From Tepidibacillus fermentans (GTDB taxonomy: Bacteria; Bacillota; Bacilli; Tepidibacillales; Tepidibacillaceae), in NCBI RefSeq assembly GCF_004342885.1, contig NZ_SMAB01000009.1, positions 1 to 64,000 of the forward strand: DNA of 64,000 nucleotides, given 5' to 3'. Shown here piece after piece: positions 1 to 8,394 of this stretch. Every line of letters starts with the position of its first letter. Within the stretch, counting starts at the first letter, position 1. The notes beneath the pieces are model-generated. The model was not told the origin of the DNA. It was given only the letters and a program-made list of their open reading frames with translations, and made no database searches. A program made the position numbers and the translations under genes.

Positions 1-93
1 CCTAAATTTCCCCCGTTAACCAAGAATTCTATCCCTATTATACAAAAAAACCTGTAGATTTGGCCACTAGTTAGGGACTTTGTCTACAAGCTG

Positions 94-125
94 AGAAAGC
101 CAGAATTGTCTGGCTTTCTTTTCTT
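94..125 (+). terminator. Rho-independent terminator of a gene left of the window
   Basis: A perfect 11-bp stem (94-104 pairs with 109-119) with a 4-nt loop is followed on the plus strand by a T-rich run. It most likely ends a plus-strand gene lying before the window, and it faces the end of the minus-strand gene at 127. Confidence 0.6.
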
Positions 126-126
126 T

Positions 127-666
127 TTATTTCTTTTTATTGTTTAGGAACAATTTAGATACTATCTCCTTAAATGCAGGATTATTCATAATCTCGAAGA
201 TATTAATGTTTTCTTGAGGAGAACCTTTTTCTTCCTTTAACTGATCAACTTTTTCTTCTTCATATTCATCGTTTCTTTGAAAGAATGATAAAGGTGGAGG
301 AGGTAGAGCCCTCTTTCTTGATTTTGGTTCTTCGACTCCCTGTTCACCATTTGTGCCAATTGATGCTAATGATTTAACAACTTCTCTTAGTACCCCATTG
401 TCTTTAAATGCCATTGCTACAGTATAAGCAACTCCCATCCACATCTCTAATTGCCTGGCCATAATCGATAATTCCTTTGTTAAACTTCTCATATCATCAA
501 TTTTCCCAACTAAGTCAAAATTTTTGAAGCTAAATGATTCAGGTATAATCGCTGGAAATTGTCTTTCTTCTTGTTCTTCTACAACAAAAGAACGTGGCGT
601 CCGTTTCTTTTGGGTACTTTTGCTATTCACATAAACTGAGGATGATTTTCTTTTATGGGAACCCAC
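127..666 (-). CDS. Hypothetical protein, 179 aa
   Basis: I do not recognise this family. The start is GTG at 666, preceded 9 nt upstream by GGAGGG. The N-terminal 35 residues are very basic and Ser-rich, the middle (about 50-105) could be helical, and residues 110-150 are charged with a PPPP stretch; the C-terminus ends in a Lys-rich tail. There is no signal peptide or membrane segment. It is divergent from the small gene at 869. Codon use and the good ribosome site argue that it is a real gene; a spore-associated role is possible but only a guess from the organism type. Confidence 0.6.
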   Translation of the reverse strand: MGSHKRKSSSVYVNSKSTQKKRTPRSFVVEEQEERQFPAIIPESFSFKNFDLVGKIDDMRSLTKELSIMARQLEMWMGVAYTVAMAFKDNGVLREVVKSLASIGTNGEQGVEEPKSRKRALPPPPLSFFQRNDEYEEEKVDQLKEEKGSPQENINIFEIMNNPAFKEIVSKLFLNNKKK

Positions 667-868
667 GCTATGAATCCCTCCTTCAAGCTTCCCTGATTTG
701 CCATTTCAATATATGCTATGACCTAAAAATCCTGGCGTTCGCCCATTTCTATTCCCTTCTTATATTTTTTTGCTGCCCAATTTTCAATTTTTTGTGATTT
801 CTAGGCATTATCCCATCACAGATTTTTCCCTTTCCTAGTAATTTATATTGTAAAAGGAGGAATGTTTT

Positions 869-1210
869 GTGACTGACCAAAAACCGACTAAAAAGGATTT
901 TGTAGACTTGATCAATTCTGTAATGGGCCGAGAAGTGATGAATGAAGATCAACTTTCTCGCTTTTTAGAAGAGGCAAAGAAAGTCAAAGATACAAAAGGC
1001 ACAGAAGGATTACTTGAATATGTGCAAAGAGTTACGAACGCACCTACGAGTAAAGACCAACTTCGAAGAATGGCAGACCATATCCAAAAAACAGGAAGTG
1101 TTGGATCTGCGTTAGATTTTCTAAAAAATGAAAAATTACTATCTGATTCTCAAGCCCAACAATTGCAAAATGCTATTCAAAAAACAGCAAAAAAGAAGAG
1201 AAAAAAATAG
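869..1210 (+). CDS. Small basic hypothetical protein, 113 aa
   Basis: The start is GTG at 869 with AGGAGG 8 nt upstream. The product is soluble, probably all-helical, and ends in a run of Lys/Arg. It has two similar segments (about 10-60 and 60-100) and a weak resemblance in layout to small sporulation proteins of the SpoVIF type; that is not strong enough to name it. It lies 15 bp upstream of the subtilisin-like protease and is probably cotranscribed with it. Confidence 0.65.
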   Translation: MTDQKPTKKDFVDLINSVMGREVMNEDQLSRFLEEAKKVKDTKGTEGLLEYVQRVTNAPTSKDQLRRMADHIQKTGSVGSALDFLKNEKLLSDSQAQQLQNAIQKTAKKKRKK

Positions 1211-1225
1211 AAAGGAGTTTTTTCA

Positions 1226-2368
1226 ATGACTCCTTATCCTTGGCAAAAACCGCCTTTTTACCCTTTACCTTTCTTTCGACACAAACCTATAAGAAACACA
1301 CAATATGTCAAAAAAATTGTTTTTCTTAGGCCTGATGTTTCTCCACAGGAATCTTACTATGATTTAAAAATGTGTGGTACGAGAGGGTTAAAATATTTAA
1401 AGGGGCTTCACGCCTTTATCGGAAATTTCCCTGTTAACTCGAGAACAGACTTCCGAACGCATCCTGATATTTTTTACGTTGAGGAAGACATTGAAGTCAA
1501 AATTCATGTTCCGTTCAAAGGGAAAATCCTAACAAAACCTCAAGTTATTCCTTGGGGAATTAAACGAATACATGCCGATCAAGCTTGGCCTGTTACACAA
1601 GGAAAAGGAGTTCGTGTTGCCATTCTTGATACGGGTATCGCCTTTGATCATCCGGACCTAAGACCGAATGTAAAAGGTGGAGTTAATTTACTTAGCCGTT
1701 TTCTACCACCTTATGATCACAACGGCCATGGTACACATGTAGCCGGGATTGTTGGTGCAGTCAATAACCGTATTGGCGTGGTTGGTGCAGCGCCACAAGT
1801 CGATCTTTATGCAGTAAAAGCCTTCAATAAAGATGGTACAGCAAAATTATCTGATATTATTAAAGGAATTGATTGGTGTATCAGTAACAAAATACAGATC
1901 ATCAATATGAGTTTTGGCTTTAATGAACCAAGTTCTACCTTCCAAGAAACGATTCGAAGAGCACATGAAGCTGGTATTGTCATGATCGCTGCATCAGGAA
2001 ATAAAGGAACTCGAGGACGTTTAGAATATCCAGCTCAATTTGCTGAAACCATCGCTGTTACATCGATCAATCAGGAGGATCAAATCTCTAAATTTAGTAC
2101 GATCGGACCTAGAGTTGATTTAGCTGCTCCCGGTGAGAAAATTATTTCCACTTGGACGAATAACTCCTATCGCGAACTGAGTGGGACATCGATGGCTGTA
2201 GCCCATGTGACGGGAGTTGCAGCATTAATGTTAAGTAAATATCGCTTATCATCCGAAGAATTAAGACAGTTTTTACGCCAATCTGCCGTTCCGATCCAAG
2301 CATCTTCTTATGCCCAGGGTGCTGGTGTTGTGAATGCTTCGGTATTAGCAAGAGCAGCTGTTGAGTAA
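1226..2368 (+). CDS. S8 family (subtilisin-like) serine protease
   Basis: The 380-aa protein carries the complete subtilisin triad: Asp135 in ILDTG, His168 in NGHGTHVAG and Ser322 in SGTSMA, with the oxyanion Asn259 in AASGN. Residues about 25-95 look like an I9-type inhibitory propeptide. The N-terminus (MTPYPWQKPPF) is not a Sec signal peptide, so the enzyme may be intracellular or spore-associated. The start ATG is preceded by AAAGGAG. It follows the 113-aa gene by 15 bp and ends in a strong terminator that overlaps its stop codon. Confidence 0.9.
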   Translation: MTPYPWQKPPFYPLPFFRHKPIRNTQYVKKIVFLRPDVSPQESYYDLKMCGTRGLKYLKGLHAFIGNFPVNSRTDFRTHPDIFYVEEDIEVKIHVPFKGKILTKPQVIPWGIKRIHADQAWPVTQGKGVRVAILDTGIAFDHPDLRPNVKGGVNLLSRFLPPYDHNGHGTHVAGIVGAVNNRIGVVGAAPQVDLYAVKAFNKDGTAKLSDIIKGIDWCISNKIQIINMSFGFNEPSSTFQETIRRAHEAGIVMIAASGNKGTRGRLEYPAQFAETIAVTSINQEDQISKFSTIGPRVDLAAPGEKIISTWTNNSYRELSGTSMAVAHVTGVAALMLSKYRLSSEELRQFLRQSAVPIQASSYAQGAGVVNASVLARAAVE

Positions 2369-2387
2369 TTTCAACAGCTGCTTTTTT
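2353..2387 (+). terminator. Terminator of the protease operon
   Basis: A perfect 12-bp stem (2353-2364 with 2371-2382) with a 6-nt loop is followed by TTTTTT. The stem contains the last codons and the loop contains the stop codon of the protease gene. Confidence 0.85.
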
Positions 2388-2441
2388 AAAAGTATATGAT
2401 GAAGCAATGGCTTTCCTTTCTAACATGAAATGGCTTGTACA

Positions 2442-2482
2442 TAGGTTTGTATATTCCAACGCATGGAATATATAAACTCCTA
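2442..2482. repeat. Hairpin between convergent genes, sharing 20 bp with 48558-48577
   Basis: A 9-bp perfect inverted repeat (TATATTCCA / TGGAATATA) is extended by a TAGG...CCTA outer stem and covers the stop codon of the MFS gene. The first 20 bases recur exactly at 48558-48577, so this may be a small dispersed repeat as well as a transcription stop. Confidence 0.45.
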
Positions 2483-3661
2483 TTTTCTTTTATTCTTAAT
2501 TAATCGCCCAATACATGCAAATATAGCAAAAGAAATCACAACAAACGCAATTAAATAGAATAGACTATCAGCAGAAATATTTGATAGAACGGCTCCACCA
2601 AGATAAGGTCCGATAATACTACCTATTCCGAAGTGAATCGTCGCAATAATATTGGCTGTTGGTAATAAAGAAATTGGGATCAAATCGGATACATACGCAA
2701 GCCCTAAAGAATATAATGAGCCAACAAGTCCACCAGCAAGAATAAAAATGGAAAACAATCCATAATTCGAATTCGTAAAAGGGACAAGCCCAAATAGGAT
2801 TCCCCCAATCAATGTCACAAGAGTAAGAACTTTTTTTCTACCAAACTTATCACTAACGATACCAAGTGGAAGCTGGAAAATCAGGCTGCCAATTACAAAT
2901 GAAGATAATAAAGTGGACACAACTGTTTCTCGTATTCCAGTTCGGATTCCGTAGATTGGAAAACTAGAATTGAGTGTTGCTTCTAAGAAACCATAGATAA
3001 ACATCGGCATTAAACCGATTCCAGCTAAGGAATAAACCTGCAAATATCGTTTTTCCGTATGGGTTTCTTGTGACTGTTCAGGCATTTCATTTTTTAAAAG
3101 AAGAATAGTCATGAATATAAGGATGAATAAGAATACAGCTACGATAAAAGGTACCCAATGTCCATATCGTAAAAGTATCAATCCAAGCGGTCCGATTCCA
3201 AAGCCGATTCCATAAGATAGACCATATAACGAAATCGTCCTTCCCCTTTTCTCAGGGAGGACGGTCGATGTAATCCATACCTGAGTCGCAAAATGAAGGG
3301 CATTATCCCCAATCCCGACAATGAACCGAAGAAAAATCCAGAAATAAAAGTTCATCCATAAAGGAAATAGGATCATCGATCCAACGACCAATCCCATTCC
3401 TGTAATGATCATCGGTTTAAAGCCAAATCTCCGCACAGGTTTCTCCATAAAAGGAGAGGCAAGTAACATCCCAATATATAAAGCAGCAGAACTTAATCCA
3501 TTAAAGGTTGCAGAGATCCCTTGTTGTTCAAGTAATACGGATAACAAAGGAAGCAATAATCCTTGGCTAAATCCCGATACAACTATAGTAACCACTAAGA
3601 TATAAAACCGTTTTTGGTCCCAACGGGTTGATTGGTTTAATACTAATGTTGCTTCATTCAT
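2480..3661 (-). CDS. Major facilitator superfamily transporter
   Basis: The 393-aa protein has about 12 hydrophobic segments and a typical MFS layout, including a cytoplasmic loop motif SDKFGRKKVL between helices 8 and 9 and a charged central loop around residue 195. It resembles the drug/metabolite efflux branch but the substrate cannot be read from sequence. The ATG at 3661 has AGGAG 8 nt upstream. It is transcribed alone and convergent with the protease. Confidence 0.85.
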   Translation of the reverse strand: MNEATLVLNQSTRWDQKRFYILVVTIVVSGFSQGLLLPLLSVLLEQQGISATFNGLSSAALYIGMLLASPFMEKPVRRFGFKPMIITGMGLVVGSMILFPLWMNFYFWIFLRFIVGIGDNALHFATQVWITSTVLPEKRGRTISLYGLSYGIGFGIGPLGLILLRYGHWVPFIVAVFLFILIFMTILLLKNEMPEQSQETHTEKRYLQVYSLAGIGLMPMFIYGFLEATLNSSFPIYGIRTGIRETVVSTLLSSFVIGSLIFQLPLGIVSDKFGRKKVLTLVTLIGGILFGLVPFTNSNYGLFSIFILAGGLVGSLYSLGLAYVSDLIPISLLPTANIIATIHFGIGSIIGPYLGGAVLSNISADSLFYLIAFVVISFAIFACIGRLIKNKRK

Positions 3662-3720
3662 GAGCAGAACTCCTTATATAATTTCTCAATCATATCAACG
3701 AAGGTTATATACTTTAAATG

Positions 3721-3822
3721 GATTATATGTTCTAACGCACTCCGACTCCTCGCGGTTTTCATTGAATAAATAGTAGGGAAGAAAACTCGCTCGTAAAAGT
3801 CGTGCTTATAGAACATATAATC
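3721..3822. repeat. 102-nt imperfect palindrome, MITE- or structured-RNA-like
   Basis: The outer arms 3721-3734 and 3809-3822 are perfect 14-bp complements. Inside them GCAC, GACT and TTTTC blocks also pair with their complements, so the whole unit can fold into one long hairpin. It sits between the MFS gene and the small plus-strand gene. No target duplication is obvious. Confidence 0.5.
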
Positions 3823-3947
3823 ACATCTTAATCGACTGAAAGAGAATTGACAATGATTTTCCCATCTTTCTATGTTAATATTAGAGTAAAACATGAATGA
3901 CTAAGTTCTATAAGTATTTTAATAGTATTCGGAGAGGGGGCCATCCT

Positions 3948-4118
3948 TTGAATAAAGACGCGGCTTTTTTTTCAAGTATGGTTGTTGCTTTTCTCGCATT
4001 GATCTCTACATTTGAGGTATATAGATGGGTCGGTATTAAAGGAACAATTCTCACGATAGGGGCATCTATTGCATGGATTGCACTTGGATTCTATTTCAAA
4101 AAATCAAAGTCAGTCTAA
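3948..4118 (+). CDS. Small two-helix membrane protein, 56 aa
   Basis: I place the start at TTG 3948, because the purine-rich GGAGAGGGGG lies 7 nt upstream; an in-frame ATG at 3897 has no ribosome site. The product has two predicted membrane segments (about 5-22 and 26-46) and a basic C-terminus. The family is unknown. A bidirectional terminator follows. Confidence 0.55.
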   Translation: MNKDAAFFSSMVVAFLALISTFEVYRWVGIKGTILTIGASIAWIALGFYFKKSKSV

Positions 4119-4146
4119 AATTATAAGTTTCCTTTCTTATCCCATG

Positions 4147-4186
4147 AAAAAGGCATTCTCAGTTGCTTCTGAGCAATGCCTTTTTT
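4147..4186. terminator. Bidirectional terminator between convergent genes
   Basis: AAAAAGGCATT pairs with AATGCCTTTTT and an inner CTCAG/CTGAG stem extends it. A-tract and T-tract flanks let it act for both the small plus-strand gene and the minus-strand SDR. Confidence 0.75.
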
Positions 4187-4205
4187 CTAATATAATCGAG
4201 TTCAT

Positions 4206-4970
4206 TTAAAATCCATAAATACTCATACCACCATCAACAAAAATCGTATGACCAGTCACATAACTAGAGGCATCTGATGCTAAGAACACGGCTGGACCTA
4301 CTAATTCCTTGACATCTCCAACGCGACGTAAGGGCGTGCGACTGATTACCTCATCATAATACTCTTTGTTTGTTAATAATTTCTCTGTTAACGGCGTCTT
4401 AAAATACCAAGGGGCAATCGCATTGACGCGAACATTATATTTTCCCCATTCCAGTGCTAAGGTTTTCGTCATTTGGATAATACCTGCTTTTGTCGCAGCA
4501 TAGGCCACCCCTGTTCTTAAAGCAACATGTCCAGCGACGGAACTAATATTAATAATCGAACCGTGTTTTTGTTCTACCATATGTTTTCCTACTGCTTGAC
4601 TAGCGAGAAAAACAGATTTCATATTGGTTTGAATAATAAGTTCCCATTCTTCTTCAGAGACTTCTAGTGCAGGAGTACGAATATTCATCCCCGCGTTATT
4701 GATAAGAATATCGATTTTTCCAAAAGTATGCAGAGTTTGTTCGACCATTCTTTCAATTTCTTCTTTTTTCTTTACATCAGTAGATATGCCAATTGCTTTT
4801 CTCCCTTTTTGTTCAATCTCTAAAACGGTCTGGTCAATATCCGATTGAGTTCTGGCTACAACGACAACATCGGCACCAGCATCTGCTAATCCTAAGGCTA
4901 TTGCCTTACCAATTCCTTTTCCCGATCCTGTGATCACTGCCACTTTTCCTTCTAGATTAAATAAGTCCAT
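4206..4970 (-). CDS. Short-chain dehydrogenase/reductase (SDR)
   Basis: This is a classical NAD(P)-dependent SDR of 254 aa. The nucleotide-binding TGSGKGIG is at 14-21, NNAG at 91-94, Asn116, catalytic Ser143/144, Tyr157 and Lys161 in YAATK, and a C-terminal VTGHTIFVDGG. It resembles gluconate 5-dehydrogenase and 3-oxoacyl-ACP reductase-like enzymes; the substrate is not certain. I chose the ATG at 4970, since the upstream in-frame ATG at 4979 directly abuts the AGGAG site. It is monocistronic. Confidence 0.85.
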   Translation of the reverse strand: MDLFNLEGKVAVITGSGKGIGKAIALGLADAGADVVVVARTQSDIDQTVLEIEQKGRKAIGISTDVKKKEEIERMVEQTLHTFGKIDILINNAGMNIRTPALEVSEEEWELIIQTNMKSVFLASQAVGKHMVEQKHGSIINISSVAGHVALRTGVAYAATKAGIIQMTKTLALEWGKYNVRVNAIAPWYFKTPLTEKLLTNKEYYDEVISRTPLRRVGDVKELVGPAVFLASDASSYVTGHTIFVDGGMSIYGF

Positions 4971-5051
4971 TTCATCCATCTCCTATTTCATCTTTACCTA
5001 CCATTTTAGAAAAATATAGGATGTCCCTCAACAGAAAGTTTAAAGAACCCA

Positions 5052-5093
5052 ATAAAAAAGACTTAAACAAGCAATCTGCTTAAGTCCTTTTAG
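5052..5093 (-). terminator. Terminator of the ABC transporter operon
   Basis: On the minus strand AAAAGGACTTAAGCA pairs with TGCTTgTTTAAGTCTTTT and is followed by a T run. It lies just after the ATPase gene. Confidence 0.75.
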
Positions 5094-5104
5094 ATCATTT
5101 TCAT

Positions 5105-5899
5105 TTATCCTAATGCAATTCGATCGTCTACGAACTTCTCACCTTTTAACTCTTCAAACGCATGAATTAAATCGGCTGGAGTCATTTTCGCTTTTTGCAA
5201 CTCGTTTAGCTCGAGTACGATTTCCCCTTGGTGCATCATAATTAAACGATTTCCTAATTTTAAAGCCTGATCCATGTTATGAGTAATCATTAGTGTTGTA
5301 AGATGGTCTTGTTTCACAATCTTTTCCGTAAGATGAGTGATTAATCTTGCTCTTTTCGGATCAAGGGCGGCTGTATGTTCATCTAGCAGTAAAATTTTGG
5401 GCTGTGTAAAAGTTGCCATTAATAAGCTTAGTGCTTGACGTTCTCCCCCTGAGAGCAAGCCCACTTTCGTTTCCAAGCGATTTTCTAGGTTTAGTTCCAA
5501 TGACTCAAGAGAAGTTCGGAAAAAATCGCGAAGATTCTTATTCAAAGCAAGTCGTAATCCTCTTTTCTTTCCCCTTTTATATGCCATCGCTAGATTTTCT
5601 TCAATTGTCATTGTAGGGGCTGTTCCCGCCATTGGGTCCTGAAATACACGACCAATGTATTTGGCTCGTTGACTTTCATTTAAGCGGGTAACATCTTCAC
5701 CATCGATAGCAATGGATCCACGATCTACTTGATAAACGCCAGCAATCGCATTCATTAATGTGGACTTACCTGCGCCATTACTACCGATGACCGTAACAAA
5801 GTCACCCTTATATAAATGAAGGTCAATACTGATTAGCGCTTGTTTTTCATTTACGGTTCCTTGGTTGAATGTTTTCGATATCTGATTGACTCTTAACAT
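5105..5899 (-). CDS. ABC transporter ATP-binding protein
   Basis: The 264-aa ATPase energises uptake through the permease encoded just upstream. Walker A GSNGAGKST is at 39-47, the signature LSGGERQ near 150, Walker B ILLLDE near 172, and the switch His in MITHN near 205. The ATG at 5899 has GAGGGG 8 nt upstream; a GTG one codon earlier is also possible. It is the last gene of a three-gene operon (binding protein, permease, ATPase) of the TrpXYZ/COG2984-COG4120-COG1101 type. The substrate may be an amino acid or related compound, which is inferred from the family only. Confidence 0.9.
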   Translation of the reverse strand: MLRVNQISKTFNQGTVNEKQALISIDLHLYKGDFVTVIGSNGAGKSTLMNAIAGVYQVDRGSIAIDGEDVTRLNESQRAKYIGRVFQDPMAGTAPTMTIEENLAMAYKRGKKRGLRLALNKNLRDFFRTSLESLELNLENRLETKVGLLSGGERQALSLLMATFTQPKILLLDEHTAALDPKRARLITHLTEKIVKQDHLTTLMITHNMDQALKLGNRLIMMHQGEIVLELNELQKAKMTPADLIHAFEELKGEKFVDDRIALG

Positions 5900-5921
5900 C
5901 ACTTGTTCCCCTCTCTTTGCT

Positions 5922-6896
5922 TCAACCTTCTTTTGTTACTTTTTTCAGCGAATAATCGATTGATTGAATCGGATTCCCTACCACAGCTTTTTTTTTATTC
6001 TTTAATGAAAAGCGAGGGAGTGTAAGAGATACGATGACAAGTAACGCTGTGATTAATTTCATGTCTGTAGGACTAAAACCAGGAAGGTACAAAGCTAAAG
6101 CAATAACCAGTCGATAGATAACGGCTCCACACACGACCGAGAATGTTGCTCTTCGGATCGAACGATTACCAAAGATCGCTTCACCGATAATAACCGATGC
6201 CAACCCAACTACAATCATTCCGACACCCATTTGAATATCGGCGTAACCTTGGTATTGGGCCATTATCCCTCCTGCTAAGCCTACTAATGCATTAGATAAA
6301 ACCAATCCAATAATTGTGGAATAGTCGGTATTGACACCCACACTTCGAATCATCGAAGGATTATCACCTGTTGCTCGGATTGCTAAACCTAATTCCGTCT
6401 GCAAGAACCAATCGATCAACTTCTTTATTACGATAACAAAAATAAATAATACGATTGTAAATAACCAAGCATTGATCGATTGAGAGATCAATGAATCTCC
6501 TAAGGTTTGCTGTATCGTTTCTTTTAAATTCTCAAATGGTGTGAAAATCGTATCAAAACGAAAAAGTGAAAGATTAGCAGTCCCCATGATTTTCAAATTA
6601 ATGGAATATAGGGCCGTCATGGTTAGGATCCCTGCTAAAAGTCCATTCACTTTTCCCTTAGTATGCAATATTCCTGTGATGAAACCTGCAATTCCACCTG
6701 CAAGTAATGCGAAAAATAAAGCAAAAAAAGGATTTAAACCTTTTGTGATCAATAAGGTAGAAAGGGCAGCTCCCATTGGGAAGCTACCATCTACCGTTAA
6801 ATCAGGATAATCTAATATTCGAAAAGCTAAATAGACACCTATTGCCATTAAGGAATAGATCAATCCTTGTTCGAATGAACCAATCAGTACATTCAT
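5922..6896 (-). CDS. ABC transporter permease (COG4120 type)
   Basis: The 324-aa integral membrane protein has about 8-9 hydrophobic segments and the conserved LGLAIRATGDNP motif of branched-chain amino-acid-like permeases. It is encoded between the binding protein and the ATPase with 20-30 bp spacers, so the three form one importer. ATG at 6896 follows GGAGGAG. The C-terminal 30 residues are polar and cytoplasmic. Confidence 0.88.
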   Translation of the reverse strand: MNVLIGSFEQGLIYSLMAIGVYLAFRILDYPDLTVDGSFPMGAALSTLLITKGLNPFFALFFALLAGGIAGFITGILHTKGKVNGLLAGILTMTALYSINLKIMGTANLSLFRFDTIFTPFENLKETIQQTLGDSLISQSINAWLFTIVLFIFVIVIKKLIDWFLQTELGLAIRATGDNPSMIRSVGVNTDYSTIIGLVLSNALVGLAGGIMAQYQGYADIQMGVGMIVVGLASVIIGEAIFGNRSIRRATFSVVCGAVIYRLVIALALYLPGFSPTDMKLITALLVIVSLTLPRFSLKNKKKAVVGNPIQSIDYSLKKVTKEG

Positions 6897-6926
6897 AATG
6901 CTCCTCCTCTAGTTGTAAAATCTCAC

Positions 6927-7937
6927 TTACTCGATTACCTCATCCGCTTTCTTTAACAACTCCTCAGAAAGTTCAACTCCCATACTTTTCGCTGCTTTCT
7001 TATTAATGATCAGCTTCATATCTTTTTGTGTTTCAATTGGCATGTCTTGTGGTTTGGCTTCACCTTTTAGGATTTTCACAGCCATTTCCCCTGTTTGATA
7101 ACCTAATTTATAGTAATCTAGGCCATAAGTGATTAAGCCGCCTTTTTTCACTGAATCTCCTTCACCAACGACTACAGGAATCTTTGTTTGTTCTGCTACT
7201 TTAAGAACAGAATCGAGAGCGGATACCACAGTATTATCTGTTGGAACATAAATCGCATCTACTTTAGCTGCAAGAGCATCTGCTGCTTGCTTTACTTCGG
7301 AACTATTGGTAATCCCTATTAACTCTAGATTAAGTCCTAACTCTGGTGCAACTTCTTTTGCAATCTTGATTTGAACTTCTGAATTGGCTTCCCCTGTATT
7401 GTAAATAATCCCTACTTTTTTGGCAGAAGGTTTTACTTCTTTTACTAAAGCTAATTGATCCTTCACCGGATTCATATCTGTGGTTCCTGTTACATTTGTA
7501 CCTGGTTTATCCATCGACTTCACAACACCGGCAGTTACTGGATCCGTTACAGCTGTGATCAAAATTGGAATATCTTTCGTTTGTTGAGCTGCTGCTTGGG
7601 CAGAAGGAGTAGCAATCGCAAAGATCAAATCCACCTTATCATTAACGAATTTTTGCGAAATGGTAGTTAAGTTTTGTACTTGTCCTTGAGCATTTTGATA
7701 GTCCAATTTTATTTGTTTTCCGTCCTCATACCCGTTTGCTTTTAGCGCATCAATAAATCCTTGTCTCGAGGCATCTAAGGATGGATGTTCTACAATTTGG
7801 ACGATTCCAATTGTTTTTTGCTTTTCAGTTGAAGTCTTTGAATCTTTCGTATCTGTACTTGATGTTGAACAAGCAACTAAAGATAAAATACTAATCATAA
7901 GTGCAAGAATCAAAGTTCCTCGAATCCACTTTTTCAT
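6927..7937 (-). CDS. ABC transporter substrate-binding lipoprotein (COG2984 family)
   Basis: The 336-aa precursor has a lipoprotein signal ending in LVACS (lipid-modified Cys23), then a Ser/Thr/Lys linker and two alpha/beta lobes of the ABC_sub_bind family (tryptophan/TrpX-like). It is the first gene of the importer operon and has GGGAGAG before its ATG. A paralogous domain occurs in the sensor-linked protein at 12342-13349. The long AT-rich leader holds a palindrome at 8000-8025. I see no T-box elements, so tryptophan is not supported by regulation. Confidence 0.9.
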   Translation of the reverse strand: MKKWIRGTLILALMISILSLVACSTSSTDTKDSKTSTEKQKTIGIVQIVEHPSLDASRQGFIDALKANGYEDGKQIKLDYQNAQGQVQNLTTISQKFVNDKVDLIFAIATPSAQAAAQQTKDIPILITAVTDPVTAGVVKSMDKPGTNVTGTTDMNPVKDQLALVKEVKPSAKKVGIIYNTGEANSEVQIKIAKEVAPELGLNLELIGITNSSEVKQAADALAAKVDAIYVPTDNTVVSALDSVLKVAEQTKIPVVVGEGDSVKKGGLITYGLDYYKLGYQTGEMAVKILKGEAKPQDMPIETQKDMKLIINKKAAKSMGVELSEELLKKADEVIE

Positions 7938-7999
7938 ATCATTCTCTCCCTACTTTTCGATATGTATTTCCATTCTACTTTATTACTTATATACTTAAA

Positions 8000-8025
8000 C
8001 GTATATGCGCTTTAACGCGTATACG
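8000..8025. promoter_or_regulatory. Candidate operator palindrome upstream of the ABC importer
   Basis: CGTATATGCG and CGCGTATACG flank a CTTTAA centre, with one G/T mismatch. Outside it, ACTTTATTAC (7977-7986) and GTAATAAAGT (8025-8034) are also exact complements. It lies 60-100 bp before the start of the binding-protein gene, a fitting place for a repressor or a folded leader. Confidence 0.4.
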
Positions 8026-8162
8026 TAATAAAGTTTATTAAATTAATGATAACAAGTTTTCTGCATTTTTACAATTCATTTTTCATTTAACTGAAAATTC
8101 AGTCAAATAATAAACTCTTTAATCCAACTACAATGAAAACTTTGTAGTAATTTGACAATAAC

Positions 8163-8190
8163 AAAAAAAGATGACACTCCTGTGCCATCT
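8163..8190 (-). terminator. Terminator of tatA-yqgQ
   Basis: On the minus strand AGATGGCAC pairs with GTGTCATCT around a 4-nt loop, then seven T. It overlaps the yqgQ stop codon. Confidence 0.85.
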
Positions 8191-8377
8191 ACTTTTGCTT
8201 CTCTAATTCTCTTTTTGCCTTAGAAAGAATCAATTTGGTTTTCATATAATCTTCGTCCGAGACCATCTTGTATTCATATAAATCTTGCAGTTCAAGCTCC
8301 ATCAACACAAGATCATCTAATTGATTTCCTGTATAAATGAATGTACCAAACTGTTTTAAAAGATCTCGAACAAACAT
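8189..8377 (-). CDS. yqgQ: YqgQ-family (DUF910) protein
   Basis: The 62-aa product matches the YqgQ pattern: an N-terminal LLKQFGTFIYTG followed by LILME-like and YxxKMVSDEDY segments. YqgQ is a small conserved Bacillales protein without a firm function. I chose the ATG at 8377, which has AGGGA 8 nt upstream; an ATG at 8395 overlaps the tatA stop but has a weak site. It follows tatA directly and should be translated from the same sigma-54 transcript, an unusual neighbour for yqgQ. Confidence 0.8.
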   Translation of the reverse strand: MFVRDLLKQFGTFIYTGNQLDDLVLMELELQDLYEYKMVSDEDYMKTKLILSKAKRELEKQK

Positions 8378-8394
8378 TACGTCATTCCCTGACA

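Noticed and set aside
3658-3894. 78-aa minus-strand frame
   Set aside because: It spans the 102-nt palindrome, has no ribosome site and shows no domain-like composition.
7938-8162. T-box leader for the TrpXYZ-like importer
   Set aside because: No AGGGTGGNACCGCG-type antiterminator or specifier loop is visible.
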